A DNA stretch of 64,000 nucleotides. It comes from Paenibacillus chibensis. GTDB taxonomy: Bacteria; Bacillota; Bacilli; Paenibacillales; Paenibacillaceae. Within the stretch, counting starts at the first letter, position 1; every line of letters begins with the position of its first letter. Location: positions 62,001 to 126,000 of the forward strand of contig NZ_BIMK01000010.1 in NCBI RefSeq assembly GCF_004001045.1, read 5' to 3'. The position numbers were made by a program, and so were the translations under genes. Under the pieces are notes generated by a model, which made no database searches, had not been told where the DNA came from, and saw only the letters and a program-made list of their open reading frames with translations. Below are positions 16,859 to 25,610 of the stretch, piece after piece.

Positions 16859-18454
16859 TTAGTAGGATGCATACCGCATCGCATTTTTCAAGCTGCTCCA
16901 AATATCATCGGTTTCCGCACCGATATACCAATATGCATACCCCGCAATATTCCGTTTCGCGCCCATCATCGTCTTCAGGGCAAGGGAACGTCCGTCCTCG
17001 ACCCAGATCCGGTGCTGAACGCCTTGACGATTGTAGCTCACCACATATTGGCCCGACGTTTCATCCCAGACCCGGTTATACGCGACGGATTTGATGCGCT
17101 GTCCTTGCTGAATCAAGGATAACTCCTCGGACACCGCGCCTCCGGATTGGAGTGTCCAGTCCCGCGTATAATACGGAAGCGCCAAGATCGTTTTGGAAGC
17201 CGGCACGCTCGCCAGCATCCGGTTCAATGCCGCTTCCGCCCAAGGCAGCGACGACACGGAGCCCGCGACCGGATCGCCGTCCCAGTGCTCGTCATACCCC
17301 ATCAGCACCACATAATCGGCATAGCGTCCCAGCGCCTCATAGTCGAAGGCCTCGGTCCAGTCCGTACCCAAATCGGGAGAAACGTCAATGGACAGCACAG
17401 CACCAGCAGAGCGCAGGGATGTGCCAAGCTCGGAAATAAAGGCGGTCAGCGGCAGCCGGTCCTCCGGACTGACATTTTCAAAATCGACATTGATACCGGA
17501 TAGCCCATAGGTTTTCACGTAACCGGCCAGCTTCTGAATGACGGCTTTGCGTTTGCTTTCGTCGGACAGAATCTGGTGCGTCAAGGCGGAATCCGAATGG
17601 TTGCCGAGCATCGCCCATACCTTTTTATTGTTTTGCTTAGCCCATGTCGACAGGGTTGCATCCGCATAATTTGATACGGGCACAGCCGCATTTTCAAGGA
17701 AAAACCAGCGCGGGATGAGCGTGTTCACGTTCGTTTTTTTGATTTTTTCCTTAAACTGCGCCGTGGTGAGTCCGTTTTGCCAGCCGAGCTGCAGGCCAAG
17801 ATCCGTCGTTTGATGAATCGCTTTTGCCCAAACCTTATCCTGCAATACACGATCCAGCACGGCCGCCGTTTCTTCGCGGGTCATCGGATCACTCGGGCGG
17901 AATTGCCCCTTGGCGCCGCTCATCAGACCCAACGTATGCGCGGCCATGACGTAGGAAGAGGCCCAAGAGGCAATTTGCTTCGAGTCCGTGTACGGCAGTT
18001 GGCCCGCCGAACTGGTGCCCGGATCCACCTTAAGAGCGCGTACGATCAGTACGGCCGCTTCCTGCCTGGTAATGTTCGTGGCAGGCTGGAATTGCGTTTT
18101 GCTTTTGCCTTCCGCGATGCCAAGCTGAACAGCTGCTTCGACCCACCCGTAATACCAGCTTTTCGGCGCAACGTCGCTGAAGGATGCCATGTCCGCCTGC
18201 ACGGAAGAAAGCTTCAGCAGACGGTCGGTCATGGTTACAAATTCGGCGCGGGTGACGTTTTTCTTCGGCTCGAACTTCCCGTTGCCCGTGCCGTCGACGA
18301 CGCCTTCCTTGACAAGCTCTACGATTTCGCTTTTGGCAAAGCTGCCGGAAATGTCATTAAAGGGCAATGCGGACGCCGCAGAGACGGGGGTTAATGTCCC
18401 GAACATGAATGCGGATGCCATGCAGAGGGACAGTACTTTCTGATATCTCTTCAA
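16859..18454 (-). CDS. SLH-domain glycoside hydrolase family 18 protein (YaaH/YdhD-like)
   Basis: Secreted wall-associated enzyme of 531 residues. A signal peptide (MKRYQKVLSLCMASAF, cleaved near VSAASA) precedes three SLH domains (about 32-75, 92-140 and 155-203), which tether proteins to pyruvylated cell-wall polymer. A GH18 barrel (about 215-531) follows. The catalytic loop is LSGINVDFEN, with Glu326 as acid and Asp324 present, but Ser319 stands where the first Asp of DGxDxDxE is usual. Relatives cut peptidoglycan or chitin-like glycans and often act in spores. The TTG at 18454 with GCGAGG ten bases upstream was chosen because it gives a clean signal peptide; the frame is open 21 codons further. 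Confidence 0.88.
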   Translation of the reverse strand: MKRYQKVLSLCMASAFMFGTLTPVSAASALPFNDISGSFAKSEIVELVKEGVVDGTGNGKFEPKKNVTRAEFVTMTDRLLKLSSVQADMASFSDVAPKSWYYGWVEAAVQLGIAEGKSKTQFQPATNITRQEAAVLIVRALKVDPGTSSAGQLPYTDSKQIASWASSYVMAAHTLGLMSGAKGQFRPSDPMTREETAAVLDRVLQDKVWAKAIHQTTDLGLQLGWQNGLTTAQFKEKIKKTNVNTLIPRWFFLENAAVPVSNYADATLSTWAKQNNKKVWAMLGNHSDSALTHQILSDESKRKAVIQKLAGYVKTYGLSGINVDFENVSPEDRLPLTAFISELGTSLRSAGAVLSIDVSPDLGTDWTEAFDYEALGRYADYVVLMGYDEHWDGDPVAGSVSSLPWAEAALNRMLASVPASKTILALPYYTRDWTLQSGGAVSEELSLIQQGQRIKSVAYNRVWDETSGQYVVSYNRQGVQHRIWVEDGRSLALKTMMGAKRNIAGYAYWYIGAETDDIWSSLKNAMRYASY

Positions 18455-18707
18455 CAGGAACAAGCCTCGCTTTTTATTTATAGTAGATTCATAGAATAAC
18501 GGCATAGATGAGCCCAAAGAGCGCTCTTAATATCCTTGAAAAAACCCCGATCACTTACTTTTACTGAAGACGGATCCACTCATCGGTTTTCTTCCCATTT
18601 CAGAGAGCCATAGCTCTGAGTTCGCTACCTTCTAATACTATCAAAAAGCCGATACGAGGTTGATGTCCAAATGATGGTAAGCCGGGAAGGGCACTGCAAG
18701 AAAGGGC

Positions 18708-18736
18708 TTGCAATTGACCGGATAGAGCCATATAAT
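18708..18736 (+). promoter_or_regulatory. Sigma-A promoter of the acetyltransferase gene
   Basis: TTGCAA (18708-18713), a 17-base spacer, and a perfect TATAAT (18731-18736). It lies inside the longest possible open frame of the next gene, so transcription starting here supports the downstream TTG start at 18776. The region from 18455 to this promoter holds only a small inverted repeat (tcagag / ctctga, 18600-18621). Confidence 0.72.
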
Positions 18737-18775
18737 CTATTCTCCAATCCATTTGATCAGAGGAGGCTGCTAGAT

Positions 18776-19324
18776 TTGCTGACGAACAAGGACGGACGCT
18801 GTGAATTGCAATTGTTACATAAGGAGCACGCGCAGGCGCTGCTTGATCTGAGACGTCGAAATCACAATTACTTACAGCCGTTTGAGCCGCTCCGCGATCC
18901 GTCGTACTTTACGCTGGAAAGCCAGGAAACGGATATCTTATCGGGAATGGGAGACAAGGACTTGGCATCCTCCCGTTTGTTCGGCATCTTCCTGCGGGAA
19001 ACGGGCGAGCTCGTCGGCCGGGTCGCGCTCACCGGAATCGCCCGCGGCCCGTTTCAAAACGCCAATCTCGGTTATTTCATCGCCGAGGAACAGCAAGGCA
19101 AAGGCTTTATGACCGAGGCGGTGCGGCTTTGCGTCGGGTATGCCTTTGATGAGCTTGGGCTGCACCGCGTGCAAGCCGGCGTCATGCCCCGGAATACTCC
19201 TTCGCAACGGGTGCTCGAAAAAGCGGGTTTCCGCCGAGAGGGACTGGCAGAGCGGTATTTGCGCATTAACGGGGTATGGGAGGATCATATTCTCTATGCG
19301 ATCACGCGCGAAGATTGGGAATAA
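18776..19324 (+). CDS. GNAT acetyltransferase (RimJ/RimL type)
   Basis: Cytoplasmic N-acetyltransferase of 182 residues, Acetyltransf_3 type. It starts with the ELQLLHKEHAQALLDLRRRN segment. The acetyl-CoA loop is EEQQGKGFMTEA, and the C-terminal motif is MPRNTPSQRVLEKAGFRREG. The frame is open from 18671, but the first 35 codons there have no family match. A perfect AGGAGG at 18761-18766 stands nine bases before the TTG at 18776, and a sigma-A promoter ends at 18736. It may acetylate a ribosomal protein N-terminus or a small molecule. Confidence 0.82.
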   Translation: MLTNKDGRCELQLLHKEHAQALLDLRRRNHNYLQPFEPLRDPSYFTLESQETDILSGMGDKDLASSRLFGIFLRETGELVGRVALTGIARGPFQNANLGYFIAEEQQGKGFMTEAVRLCVGYAFDELGLHRVQAGVMPRNTPSQRVLEKAGFRREGLAERYLRINGVWEDHILYAITREDWE

Positions 19325-19328
19325 CGCA

Positions 19329-19357
19329 TAAAAAACGGTCCCTTCGGGGACCGTTTT
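19329..19357. terminator. Rho-independent terminator
   Basis: Stem aaaaacggtccc / gggaccgttttt with a four-base loop, directly after the acetyltransferase stop. The A- and T-runs allow action in both directions. Confidence 0.88.
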
Positions 19358-19448
19358 TGTTTTGATTATGTTCTATCAACGAGTTGATCTTTGAAATTTA
19401 CGATCGATTGTTCTTGAATTACCGATGACTCGGCTGTTCAGCAAGGTT

Positions 19449-20009
19449 TTAGACATGCTTGACCATATGATAATAGACATGGCCATTGATCATGATTTCT
19501 TTGTCCACCTCGTACCCCAGGCGCTGGTAAAGTGCATAGGCTCTCGTATTATCCGTCACGACCGCCATAGCATTCTTATGGTAACCACGCTCCCGGGCCC
19601 GTTCTTCGGCAGCCCGGATCAGTTCCGTGCCGATTCCCCGGCCGCCGAACCGCGGAGATACCGACAGCGTGTCGATGTAGTATTCATCCTCATCCGATTC
19701 TTTGTCGAGCTTCAGGCTCGGATCGTTTGTGAGCCTGCGCAGCCGATCCAGGATCGGCTGATCCAGCTTCGCGATTTCGTCCCCGCCGTAGACGACGATG
19801 ACCCCGGCGACCTCCCCATCCACTTCCTTGACGAGTGCCTGGCGATGGGACAATCTCCCGTCTTCCGCAGCAAAATACTGTTCCAGTACGGGCAGCACAT
19901 CCTGCTCGTTCTCTTCTCCGGTCAGCTGATGGGCCACATCATGCAGCGCATCATACAGCAGCCTGGCTGCCGGTACCGCATCCTGCGGCAAAGCCTGTCT
20001 GATCGTCAT
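19449..20009 (-). CDS. GNAT acetyltransferase
   Basis: A 186-residue GNAT protein. The core motif is SVSPRFGGRGIGTELIRAAEERARERGY with Arg/Gly-x-Gly-x-Gly acetyl-CoA binding, then VVTDNTRAYALYQRLGYEVD. Substrate unknown. The start at 20009 has GGGAGG nine bases upstream. It lies 51 bases after proS on the same strand with no terminator visible between, so it may be read through from proS. Confidence 0.85.
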   Translation of the reverse strand: MTIRQALPQDAVPAARLLYDALHDVAHQLTGEENEQDVLPVLEQYFAAEDGRLSHRQALVKEVDGEVAGVIVVYGGDEIAKLDQPILDRLRRLTNDPSLKLDKESDEDEYYIDTLSVSPRFGGRGIGTELIRAAEERARERGYHKNAMAVVTDNTRAYALYQRLGYEVDKEIMINGHVYYHMVKHV

Positions 20010-20060
20010 GTTGTTAATCCTCCCGTACCACCTGTTCATTTCATTGCTTCTTCTTACCCA

Positions 20061-21791
20061 TTATAATCCACCCTTATCGGCGGAACAAATCGCCAGCACC
20101 CGCTCTACCGCCTCATCGGAGCTGATCTGCTCTTTGCCGCTCCCGTTCAGACGGTCCAGCCACTCGACCTCGCCATCCCCGGCAGCCTTGCCGATGATGA
20201 TCCGCAGCGGAGACCCGATCAGATCGGCATCTTTGAATTTCACGCCGGGACGCTCATCCCGGTCATCCAGCAGGGCGGCGATTCCGCGCTGCTCAAGCCT
20301 GTGGTACATCTCCTCTGCCAGCGCCATCTGAGTGTCGTCTTTCACGGAAACGGGAAGGATGTGTACCTGGAAGGGAGCCAGGCGCAGCGGCCACCGCATC
20401 CCCTCATCGGACGCATGCTGCTCGGCGACCGCCGACATCAGACGCGATACCCCAATGCCGTAACAGCCCATGATCATTGGCTCTTCCTTGCCTTCCGCAT
20501 TCGTAACGGTCGCATCCATCGCCTGGCTGTATTTGGTTCCAAGCTTAAACACATGACCCACCTCAATGCCGCGATGAAAGGACAGGCGTTCCCCGCAGTT
20601 CGGACAGCAATCCCCTGGCACGGCATTTCGGAAATCCCCGATCTGGGCAGGCTGATAGTCCCTGCCGATGCTGACATGGCGCAGATGATAATCTTTCCGA
20701 TTAGCCCCTGTAATAGCTTCGTTCAAGGCTGCTGCATCCCGGTCGGCATACACCGGAACGTCCAATCCAACCGGACCGGCAAATCCATGGGGCGCCCTGG
20801 TCAGCCTTTCGACCGTTTCCAGATCGGCAAGCTCAACCTGCGCCGCACCGAGCGCATTTTTCAGTTTGAATTCATTCACTTCATGATCGCCGCGCACGAC
20901 GACGGCCGCCGGCTGCCCATCGGCCAAGTAAATCATCGTCTTCATAAAGACATCCGGCTTTTCCGCAAGAAAAGCACTCAGCTCGTCGATGGTCCGGATA
21001 TCCGGCGTATGGATCTCCTCCAACGGAGCGGTGGTCCGCTCGTTCGCCTCCCGGTCCTCCTGAGGCCGCAAGAATACTGCTTTCTCCAAATTGGCCGCAT
21101 AATCACAGGACACACAGGAAGCGATCGTATCCTCCCCGATGTCGGCCAGCGCCATGAATTCATGCGTTTCGCCTTCTCCGCCGATGGAACCTGCCTCCGC
21201 TTCAACGGCTTTAAAGCGCAGTCCGCATCTCGTGAATATCCGCTCATACGCTTTAAACATGGATTGATACGACACATCAAGCGCCTCCCAATCCGTGTCG
21301 AACGAATAGGCGTCTTTCATGAGAAACTCCCTGCCGCGCAGCAGGCCGAAGCGAGGCCGGCGCTCGTCTCGGAATTTGGTCTGGATCTGATATACGCGCA
21401 CCGGAAGCTTACGGTAGGAGCTGACTTCCGCTCCGATGATCGAGGTAATGACCTCTTCATGGGTCGGCCCAAGAACGAAATCCCGCTCATGCCGATCCTT
21501 CAATCGCACCAGCTCCGGACCGTATTCCTCATATCTGCCGGATTGCTGCCACAGCTCCGCCGGCTGCATCGCGGGCAGCAGCAGCTCGTCGAACCCAGCC
21601 GATTGCATCTCCTCGCGTATGATTTGCTGCAGCCGCTGCAGCACCCGGTTACCAAGCGGCAGGTAGGCGTAAATCCCCGCAGCCTGCTGCCGGATATATC
21701 CGCCCCTCAGCAGCAGCTTATGGCTCTGTGCTTCGGCTTCCGCCGGCGCTTCCCGCAAGGTTGGCACGAGCATATGTTTTTGTCTCATCAT
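20061..21791 (-). CDS. proS: Prolyl-tRNA synthetase
   Basis: Class II aminoacyl-tRNA synthetase of 576 residues that charges tRNA-Pro. It has the bacterial-type layout. The catalytic core carries motif 2 (FRDERRPRFGLLRGREFLMKD) and motif 3 (GCYGIGVSRLMSAVAEQ). An inserted editing domain lies at about residues 225-400 (VVVRGDHEVNEFKL), and the anticodon-binding domain follows (APFQVHILPV). GGAG lies seven bases before the ATG at 21791; the ATG at 21788 is equally possible. A T-box leader with a proline specifier precedes it, so expression should rise when tRNA-Pro is uncharged. Confidence 0.96.
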   Translation of the reverse strand: MMRQKHMLVPTLREAPAEAEAQSHKLLLRGGYIRQQAAGIYAYLPLGNRVLQRLQQIIREEMQSAGFDELLLPAMQPAELWQQSGRYEEYGPELVRLKDRHERDFVLGPTHEEVITSIIGAEVSSYRKLPVRVYQIQTKFRDERRPRFGLLRGREFLMKDAYSFDTDWEALDVSYQSMFKAYERIFTRCGLRFKAVEAEAGSIGGEGETHEFMALADIGEDTIASCVSCDYAANLEKAVFLRPQEDREANERTTAPLEEIHTPDIRTIDELSAFLAEKPDVFMKTMIYLADGQPAAVVVRGDHEVNEFKLKNALGAAQVELADLETVERLTRAPHGFAGPVGLDVPVYADRDAAALNEAITGANRKDYHLRHVSIGRDYQPAQIGDFRNAVPGDCCPNCGERLSFHRGIEVGHVFKLGTKYSQAMDATVTNAEGKEEPMIMGCYGIGVSRLMSAVAEQHASDEGMRWPLRLAPFQVHILPVSVKDDTQMALAEEMYHRLEQRGIAALLDDRDERPGVKFKDADLIGSPLRIIIGKAAGDGEVEWLDRLNGSGKEQISSDEAVERVLAICSADKGGL

Positions 21792-21811
21792 CCATCAGCT
21801 CCATTCTTTCA

Positions 21812-22122
21812 TTTTTCCGTGGAACAACAAATAAACGCATCCTTCCCGGCTCAGGGACGAATGCGTTCGTGGTACCACCCTATGTTTAACGGCCCGGCCG
21901 CTATCCAAGCAGCCGAAGCCATCCTCATGGCTAAGATAACGGGATTCCCCGGCCGAAGTGAAACGAATCTGCAGATCCGTCATCCGGCAGCTCGCAAGAT
22001 AGGAAGCTCATTTCGCGTGCGAAACCTTTCAGCCTCGGGTTTCTTCTCTGGGGCACGGCGGTCGTACATGAACTATTGGTCTTGGTCACAGCTTTTTCAT
22101 GATATATAACGCTAGCGTTGTT
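21812..22122 (-). promoter_or_regulatory. T-box leader of proS (proline specifier)
   Basis: Minus-strand leader of about 300 bases. The conserved T-box sequence AGGGTGGTACCACG is at 21868-21881. It is followed by a terminator hairpin (aacgcat / atgcgtt, about 21832-21868) that competes with the antiterminator. In the 3' side of stem I, CTT-CCT-ATC followed by the conserved GCGAGCTGC places CCT (21 bases plus 001-003 on the plus strand, 22001-22003) as the proline specifier codon. Uncharged tRNA-Pro is expected to stabilise the antiterminator and let transcription continue into proS. Confidence 0.9.
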
Positions 22123-22128
22123 TTCCAT

Positions 22129-22158
22129 ACATTACATGAACCTGTAGATTGTTGTCAA
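22129..22158 (-). promoter_or_regulatory. Promoter of the proS leader
   Basis: On the minus strand, TTGACA (22153-22158), an 18-base spacer, and TAATGT (22129-22134). The same arrangement recurs in front of the T-box copy at 28928-28957. Confidence 0.75.
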
Positions 22159-22188
22159 GAGTGCGCTGCTTTCCGCTCCCGCAAAGCA

Positions 22189-22224
22189 AAAATCCCGCCA
22201 TTAGAGCTTGCTCATCGGCGGGAT
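22189..22224 (-). terminator. Rho-independent terminator of the mtnK-mtnA operon
   Basis: Minus-strand stem atcccgcc / ggcgggat, followed by a short T-run, 14 bases after the mtnA stop. Confidence 0.8.
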
Positions 22225-22237
22225 CGGTCTTATGAAT

Positions 22238-23314
22238 TTATTTCTGCGCAAACATTTTCGGCAGGCTTTCCTCAAACGGCGCATAGGCAATACCGTTTTC
22301 CGTCACGATGGCCGTAATCAGGGAATGATCCGTCACATCGAAGGCAGGATTATAAACCTTCACGCCCTCGGGCGCCATCGGTTTTTCGTACCACTGCGTG
22401 GTCACTTCCGCATCCGGGCGCAGCTCGATGTGGATGTCGTCCCCCGTCTTACATTCGAGGTCGATCGTTGACAGCGGCGAGCAGACGTAGAACGGAATGC
22501 CGTAATGCTTCGCCAGTACGGCAACGCCGGACGTCCCGATTTTATTGGCCGTATCGCCGTTTGCAGCCACGCGGTCGCATCCGACCAGAACCGCCTGGAT
22601 CTTGCCTTCCTTCATCACGATCGAGGACATGTTATCGCAGATCAGCGTGACATCTACTCCGGCTTCCTTCAGCTCCCAAGCGGTCAAACGTGCCCCTTGC
22701 AGGAGCGGACGGGTTTCATCGGCATACACTTTAAAGCTGTAGCCCTGCTCTTGTCCGAGGTAGATCGGCGCGAGCGCCGTGCCGTATTTCGCTGTGGCGA
22801 TGGTCCCGGCATTGCAGTGGGTAAGAATGCCCCAGTTTTCCTTCAGCAGCGTCAGCGCATGCTTACCGATGCTCTCGCAAACCTTGGCATCCTCCTCGCG
22901 AATCAGCTCCGCTTCCTGCCGCAGCGCTTCTTTGATTTCGGCGACGGACCGATCAGCTTCCTGCAGCAGACGGTTTTCCATCCGGTTCAGTGCCCAGAAC
23001 AGGTTGACCGCCGTAGGTCTGGAAGACGCGAGGTATTCCTTCACCTTGCCAAAATCTTGGCGCAGCTGATCGTAATCGGCAGCTTTGGATGCTTTCGTAC
23101 CGAGATAAAGCCCGTATGCCGCAGCAATCCCGATCGCCGGCGCACCCCGCACCTTCAACGCATAAATGGCTTCCCAAACATCCTTCATTTCCTTTAAATG
23201 CAAAAATACCTTCTCGTTCGGCAATACCGTCTGGTCCAGTATGATCAATGTATCGTTCTCATCGTCCAACAGCACCGATTGGATCATTGTGAATTCGGAT
23301 TCATGGTTGTCCAT
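22238..23314 (-). CDS. mtnA: S-methyl-5-thioribose-1-phosphate isomerase
   Basis: Methionine-salvage enzyme of 358 residues that turns 5-methylthioribose 1-phosphate into the ribulose 1-phosphate. Family marks are [15 protein letters not shown], the catalytic Cys in [20 protein letters not shown], and the catalytic Asp in [17 protein letters not shown]. The length is normal. It starts 18 bases after mtnK on the same strand. MtnA also isomerises 5-deoxyribose 1-phosphate in the known dihydroxyacetone phosphate shunt, relevant because no other methionine-salvage gene (mtnB, mtnW, mtnX, mtnD) is in the window while a class II aldolase is. Confidence 0.95.
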   Translation of the reverse strand: MDNHESEFTMIQSVLLDDENDTLIILDQTVLPNEKVFLHLKEMKDVWEAIYALKVRGAPAIGIAAAYGLYLGTKASKAADYDQLRQDFGKVKEYLASSRPTAVNLFWALNRMENRLLQEADRSVAEIKEALRQEAELIREEDAKVCESIGKHALTLLKENWGILTHCNAGTIATAKYGTALAPIYLGQEQGYSFKVYADETRPLLQGARLTAWELKEAGVDVTLICDNMSSIVMKEGKIQAVLVGCDRVAANGDTANKIGTSGVAVLAKHYGIPFYVCSPLSTIDLECKTGDDIHIELRPDAEVTTQWYEKPMAPEGVKVYNPAFDVTDHSLITAIVTENGIAYAPFEESLPKMFAQK

Positions 23315-23332
23315 CTCCAGACCACTCCTTCT

Positions 23333-24565
23333 TTATCTCGTTGACGCTCCGCTCATATGTTCCTCCACCGCACGAACGAAATCTCCTCCGTCCTTCATGC
23401 CGGAACGGTCCATAATGAAGGCTTTCCCCATTTGCAGACACAGCTTCTCCGCGCGCGCTCTCGCCATGTCGTCCTCGATGCCGGCAATGTCTTTGACGTG
23501 AGCCAAACCCAGGATTCTGCGAACGAGTTCGAGTCCGACGACCGCCGATGCATCCTGAATGATCTGATCCAGATAATACAGGTCGAAGCCCGGAATTTTC
23601 GCCGAACGGTCCGTGGCATGCTCCCGGAACGCGCTTAAGAACTTCTCGCGGAATAAATCGATGACTTCCCGTACGCTGGAAAGCAGCCAGGCTTTTTGGG
23701 CTTCGCGGGCCGGAGCATCCTCCATCACACAGTCCGCGTTAACATATGCGAAGATCAGATGCGCAATCACGTTACCTACATCATAACCCGCCGGGCCGAA
23801 GAAGGCGAACTCCGGATCGATGATTTTGGTCGAATCCTCTGTGACGAAAATGGAGCCGGAATGCAAATCTCCGTGCAGCAGCGACTGCGCATGGTTCATG
23901 AATTCGAACTTCAGCTTGGCCGTCTCGAGCAGCAGAGCCTCATCCTCCCACAAAAAAGCCTTGGCAAACTCGCGGGTCGGTCCGAAAATATCGTTCCGCG
24001 GGCAATCGTAAAACGGCTCGGTATACACGAGGTCCTCCGAAATCTCGCACAGGTCCGGATTGATGAAGCTTTTCACCAGATCCTTCTTGGCTTTGTGGTC
24101 CATGACCACATCGGACGTAAGCAGCAGCGTGTTAACCATGAACTTGGAAATATGGTCCGCGAACAGCGGGAACTGCCGATACTCCAGCAGCGCTTTTCTC
24201 ATGATGACGTGATCGGACAGATCTTCCATCACGCAGCAGTTCATCACGGGATCGTAATGATAAAACTGCGGTACCAGCCCGGGAGCCAGCTCATATTGAA
24301 GCTTCAGAATTTGGCTCTCGATCCGGTTGCGGTCCGTGGACACGAAAATATCCGCCGAAATGCGCGCTACGGGACCCGCCTGCTTAATGATGATCGATTG
24401 GCCGCTATGGGCATCGACCACGCGAAACACATAGTTCAGGTTACCGTCCCCGATTTCCTTGCAAGTCAGGCTGGCGCCCTCACTGAACATATCCAGCTGC
24501 GTCGCCGCATAGTCTGCGGCATCGCTTTCGTTCATCGTGAAATATTCGCTATATTTTCCCCTCAT
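23333..24565 (-). CDS. mtnK: 5-methylthioribose kinase
   Basis: Kinase of 410 residues that phosphorylates 5-methylthioribose at C1. Eukaryotic-like kinase fold marks are the catalytic loop LLHGDLHSGSIFV and the metal site KIIDPEFAFFGPAGYDVGN. The N-terminal lobe carries the ATP lysine in SIIIKQAGP. AGGGAG lies seven bases before the ATG at 24565. It follows the sugar ABC permease by 46 bases with no terminator, so transport and kinase genes look like one operon. No SAM riboswitch was found before it, unlike the mtnK leader of Bacillus subtilis. Confidence 0.95.
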   Translation of the reverse strand: MRGKYSEYFTMNESDAADYAATQLDMFSEGASLTCKEIGDGNLNYVFRVVDAHSGQSIIIKQAGPVARISADIFVSTDRNRIESQILKLQYELAPGLVPQFYHYDPVMNCCVMEDLSDHVIMRKALLEYRQFPLFADHISKFMVNTLLLTSDVVMDHKAKKDLVKSFINPDLCEISEDLVYTEPFYDCPRNDIFGPTREFAKAFLWEDEALLLETAKLKFEFMNHAQSLLHGDLHSGSIFVTEDSTKIIDPEFAFFGPAGYDVGNVIAHLIFAYVNADCVMEDAPAREAQKAWLLSSVREVIDLFREKFLSAFREHATDRSAKIPGFDLYYLDQIIQDASAVVGLELVRRILGLAHVKDIAGIEDDMARARAEKLCLQMGKAFIMDRSGMKDGGDFVRAVEEHMSGASTR

Positions 24566-24611
24566 TCCAGCTCTCCCTTAACGATTTGAAATGAACTAAA
24601 GTTCCATTTAT

Positions 24612-25610
24612 CTATTTGGATCTGTAATACGTAATCGCAAGCGCGAATGCGAGTACCGTGCCTTTCACGATGTCCATCGCGTAATACGGTACGCTGAGCA
24701 TGACTAATCCGTTTTGCAATATGCCGATCAGAATAGCACCCACGAACGTGCCGATGGCATTAGGCTTGCCTGCGCCCAGCACGGCGAACCCGATGTATGC
24801 AGCGGCAACGGAATCCATCAGGTATGGAGCGCCCGAATTCACCTCTGCCGTCATCACCCGCGCTCCCAGCATAATGCCACCGATAGCCGCAAACAGTGCG
24901 GATAAGAGGTAGGCTGCGACACGGTATTTATTGACGGGAATGCCGGACAGCTTCGCCGCTTCCCTATTTCCGCCGATAACGTACATGTAGCGTCCATGCT
25001 TGGTGTACGTCAGGAACACATGGACAATAATGACGACGATGAGCATGATGATGATAATCCATGGCACCTGGCCGATTTTCGCGAAAACAGGGCTGATGAT
25101 GCCGGTAGAGAACGATCCGTCCTGCATGATCATGTTCTGCGACAAGGTTGCCCCTTTGGTATAGGTTTGGGCGATGCCCTGGAATACGAACATCATCGCG
25201 AGCGTCAGCAGCATGTCCTGTATTTTCAGCTTGACGATCATGAATGAGTTCATGATGCCTGCGGACAAGCAGATCAGCAGCGTCAGGATGACGCTCACCC
25301 ATACGCCTTGACCATGCCACACAAACATGGAAATGACAAGCGCATTCGCAAACGAAGCGACCGAGCCGACGGAAAGGTCGAATCCGCCTACGGACAAGGA
25401 GATTGTAATGCCGATCGCAATGATCGTCACAATCGAAATCGACCGCAAAATATTAATGATGTTCGAGGGCTGCAGAAAGCTGTCAGACAGCAGACCAAAG
25501 ACGAGAATCAGCAGAGCGATCGTAATTAAGGTGCCGTATTTATACAGAAAATCGAAAAAGCCAAACGTCTTGGGAGCTTTTGCGGTTTGAATGGTTTTGA
25601 CTGTGTTCAT
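24612..25610 (-). CDS. Sugar ABC transporter permease (RbsC family)
   Basis: Membrane subunit of 332 residues in the BPD_transp_2 family (ribose/xylose/autoinducer-2 type), with about ten hydrophobic segments. GGFDLSVGSVA and the EAA-like loop GGNREAAKLSGIPVNKYR are typical. The ATG overlaps the ATPase stop. Because it directly precedes mtnK and mtnA, the most likely cargo is 5-methylthioribose or 5-deoxyribose rather than ribose; this is inference from context. Confidence 0.9.
   Translation of the reverse strand: MNTVKTIQTAKAPKTFGFFDFLYKYGTLITIALLILVFGLLSDSFLQPSNIINILRSISIVTIIAIGITISLSVGGFDLSVGSVASFANALVISMFVWHGQGVWVSVILTLLICLSAGIMNSFMIVKLKIQDMLLTLAMMFVFQGIAQTYTKGATLSQNMIMQDGSFSTGIISPVFAKIGQVPWIIIIMLIVVIIVHVFLTYTKHGRYMYVIGGNREAAKLSGIPVNKYRVAAYLLSALFAAIGGIMLGARVMTAEVNSGAPYLMDSVAAAYIGFAVLGAGKPNAIGTFVGAILIGILQNGLVMLSVPYYAMDIVKGTVLAFALAITYYRSK

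Noticed and set aside
20301-22109. Plus-strand open frame of about 600 codons opposite proS
   Set aside because: It is antisense to a clearly recognised synthetase and its T-box, has no family features or ribosome site, and results from GC-rich codon use on the other strand.
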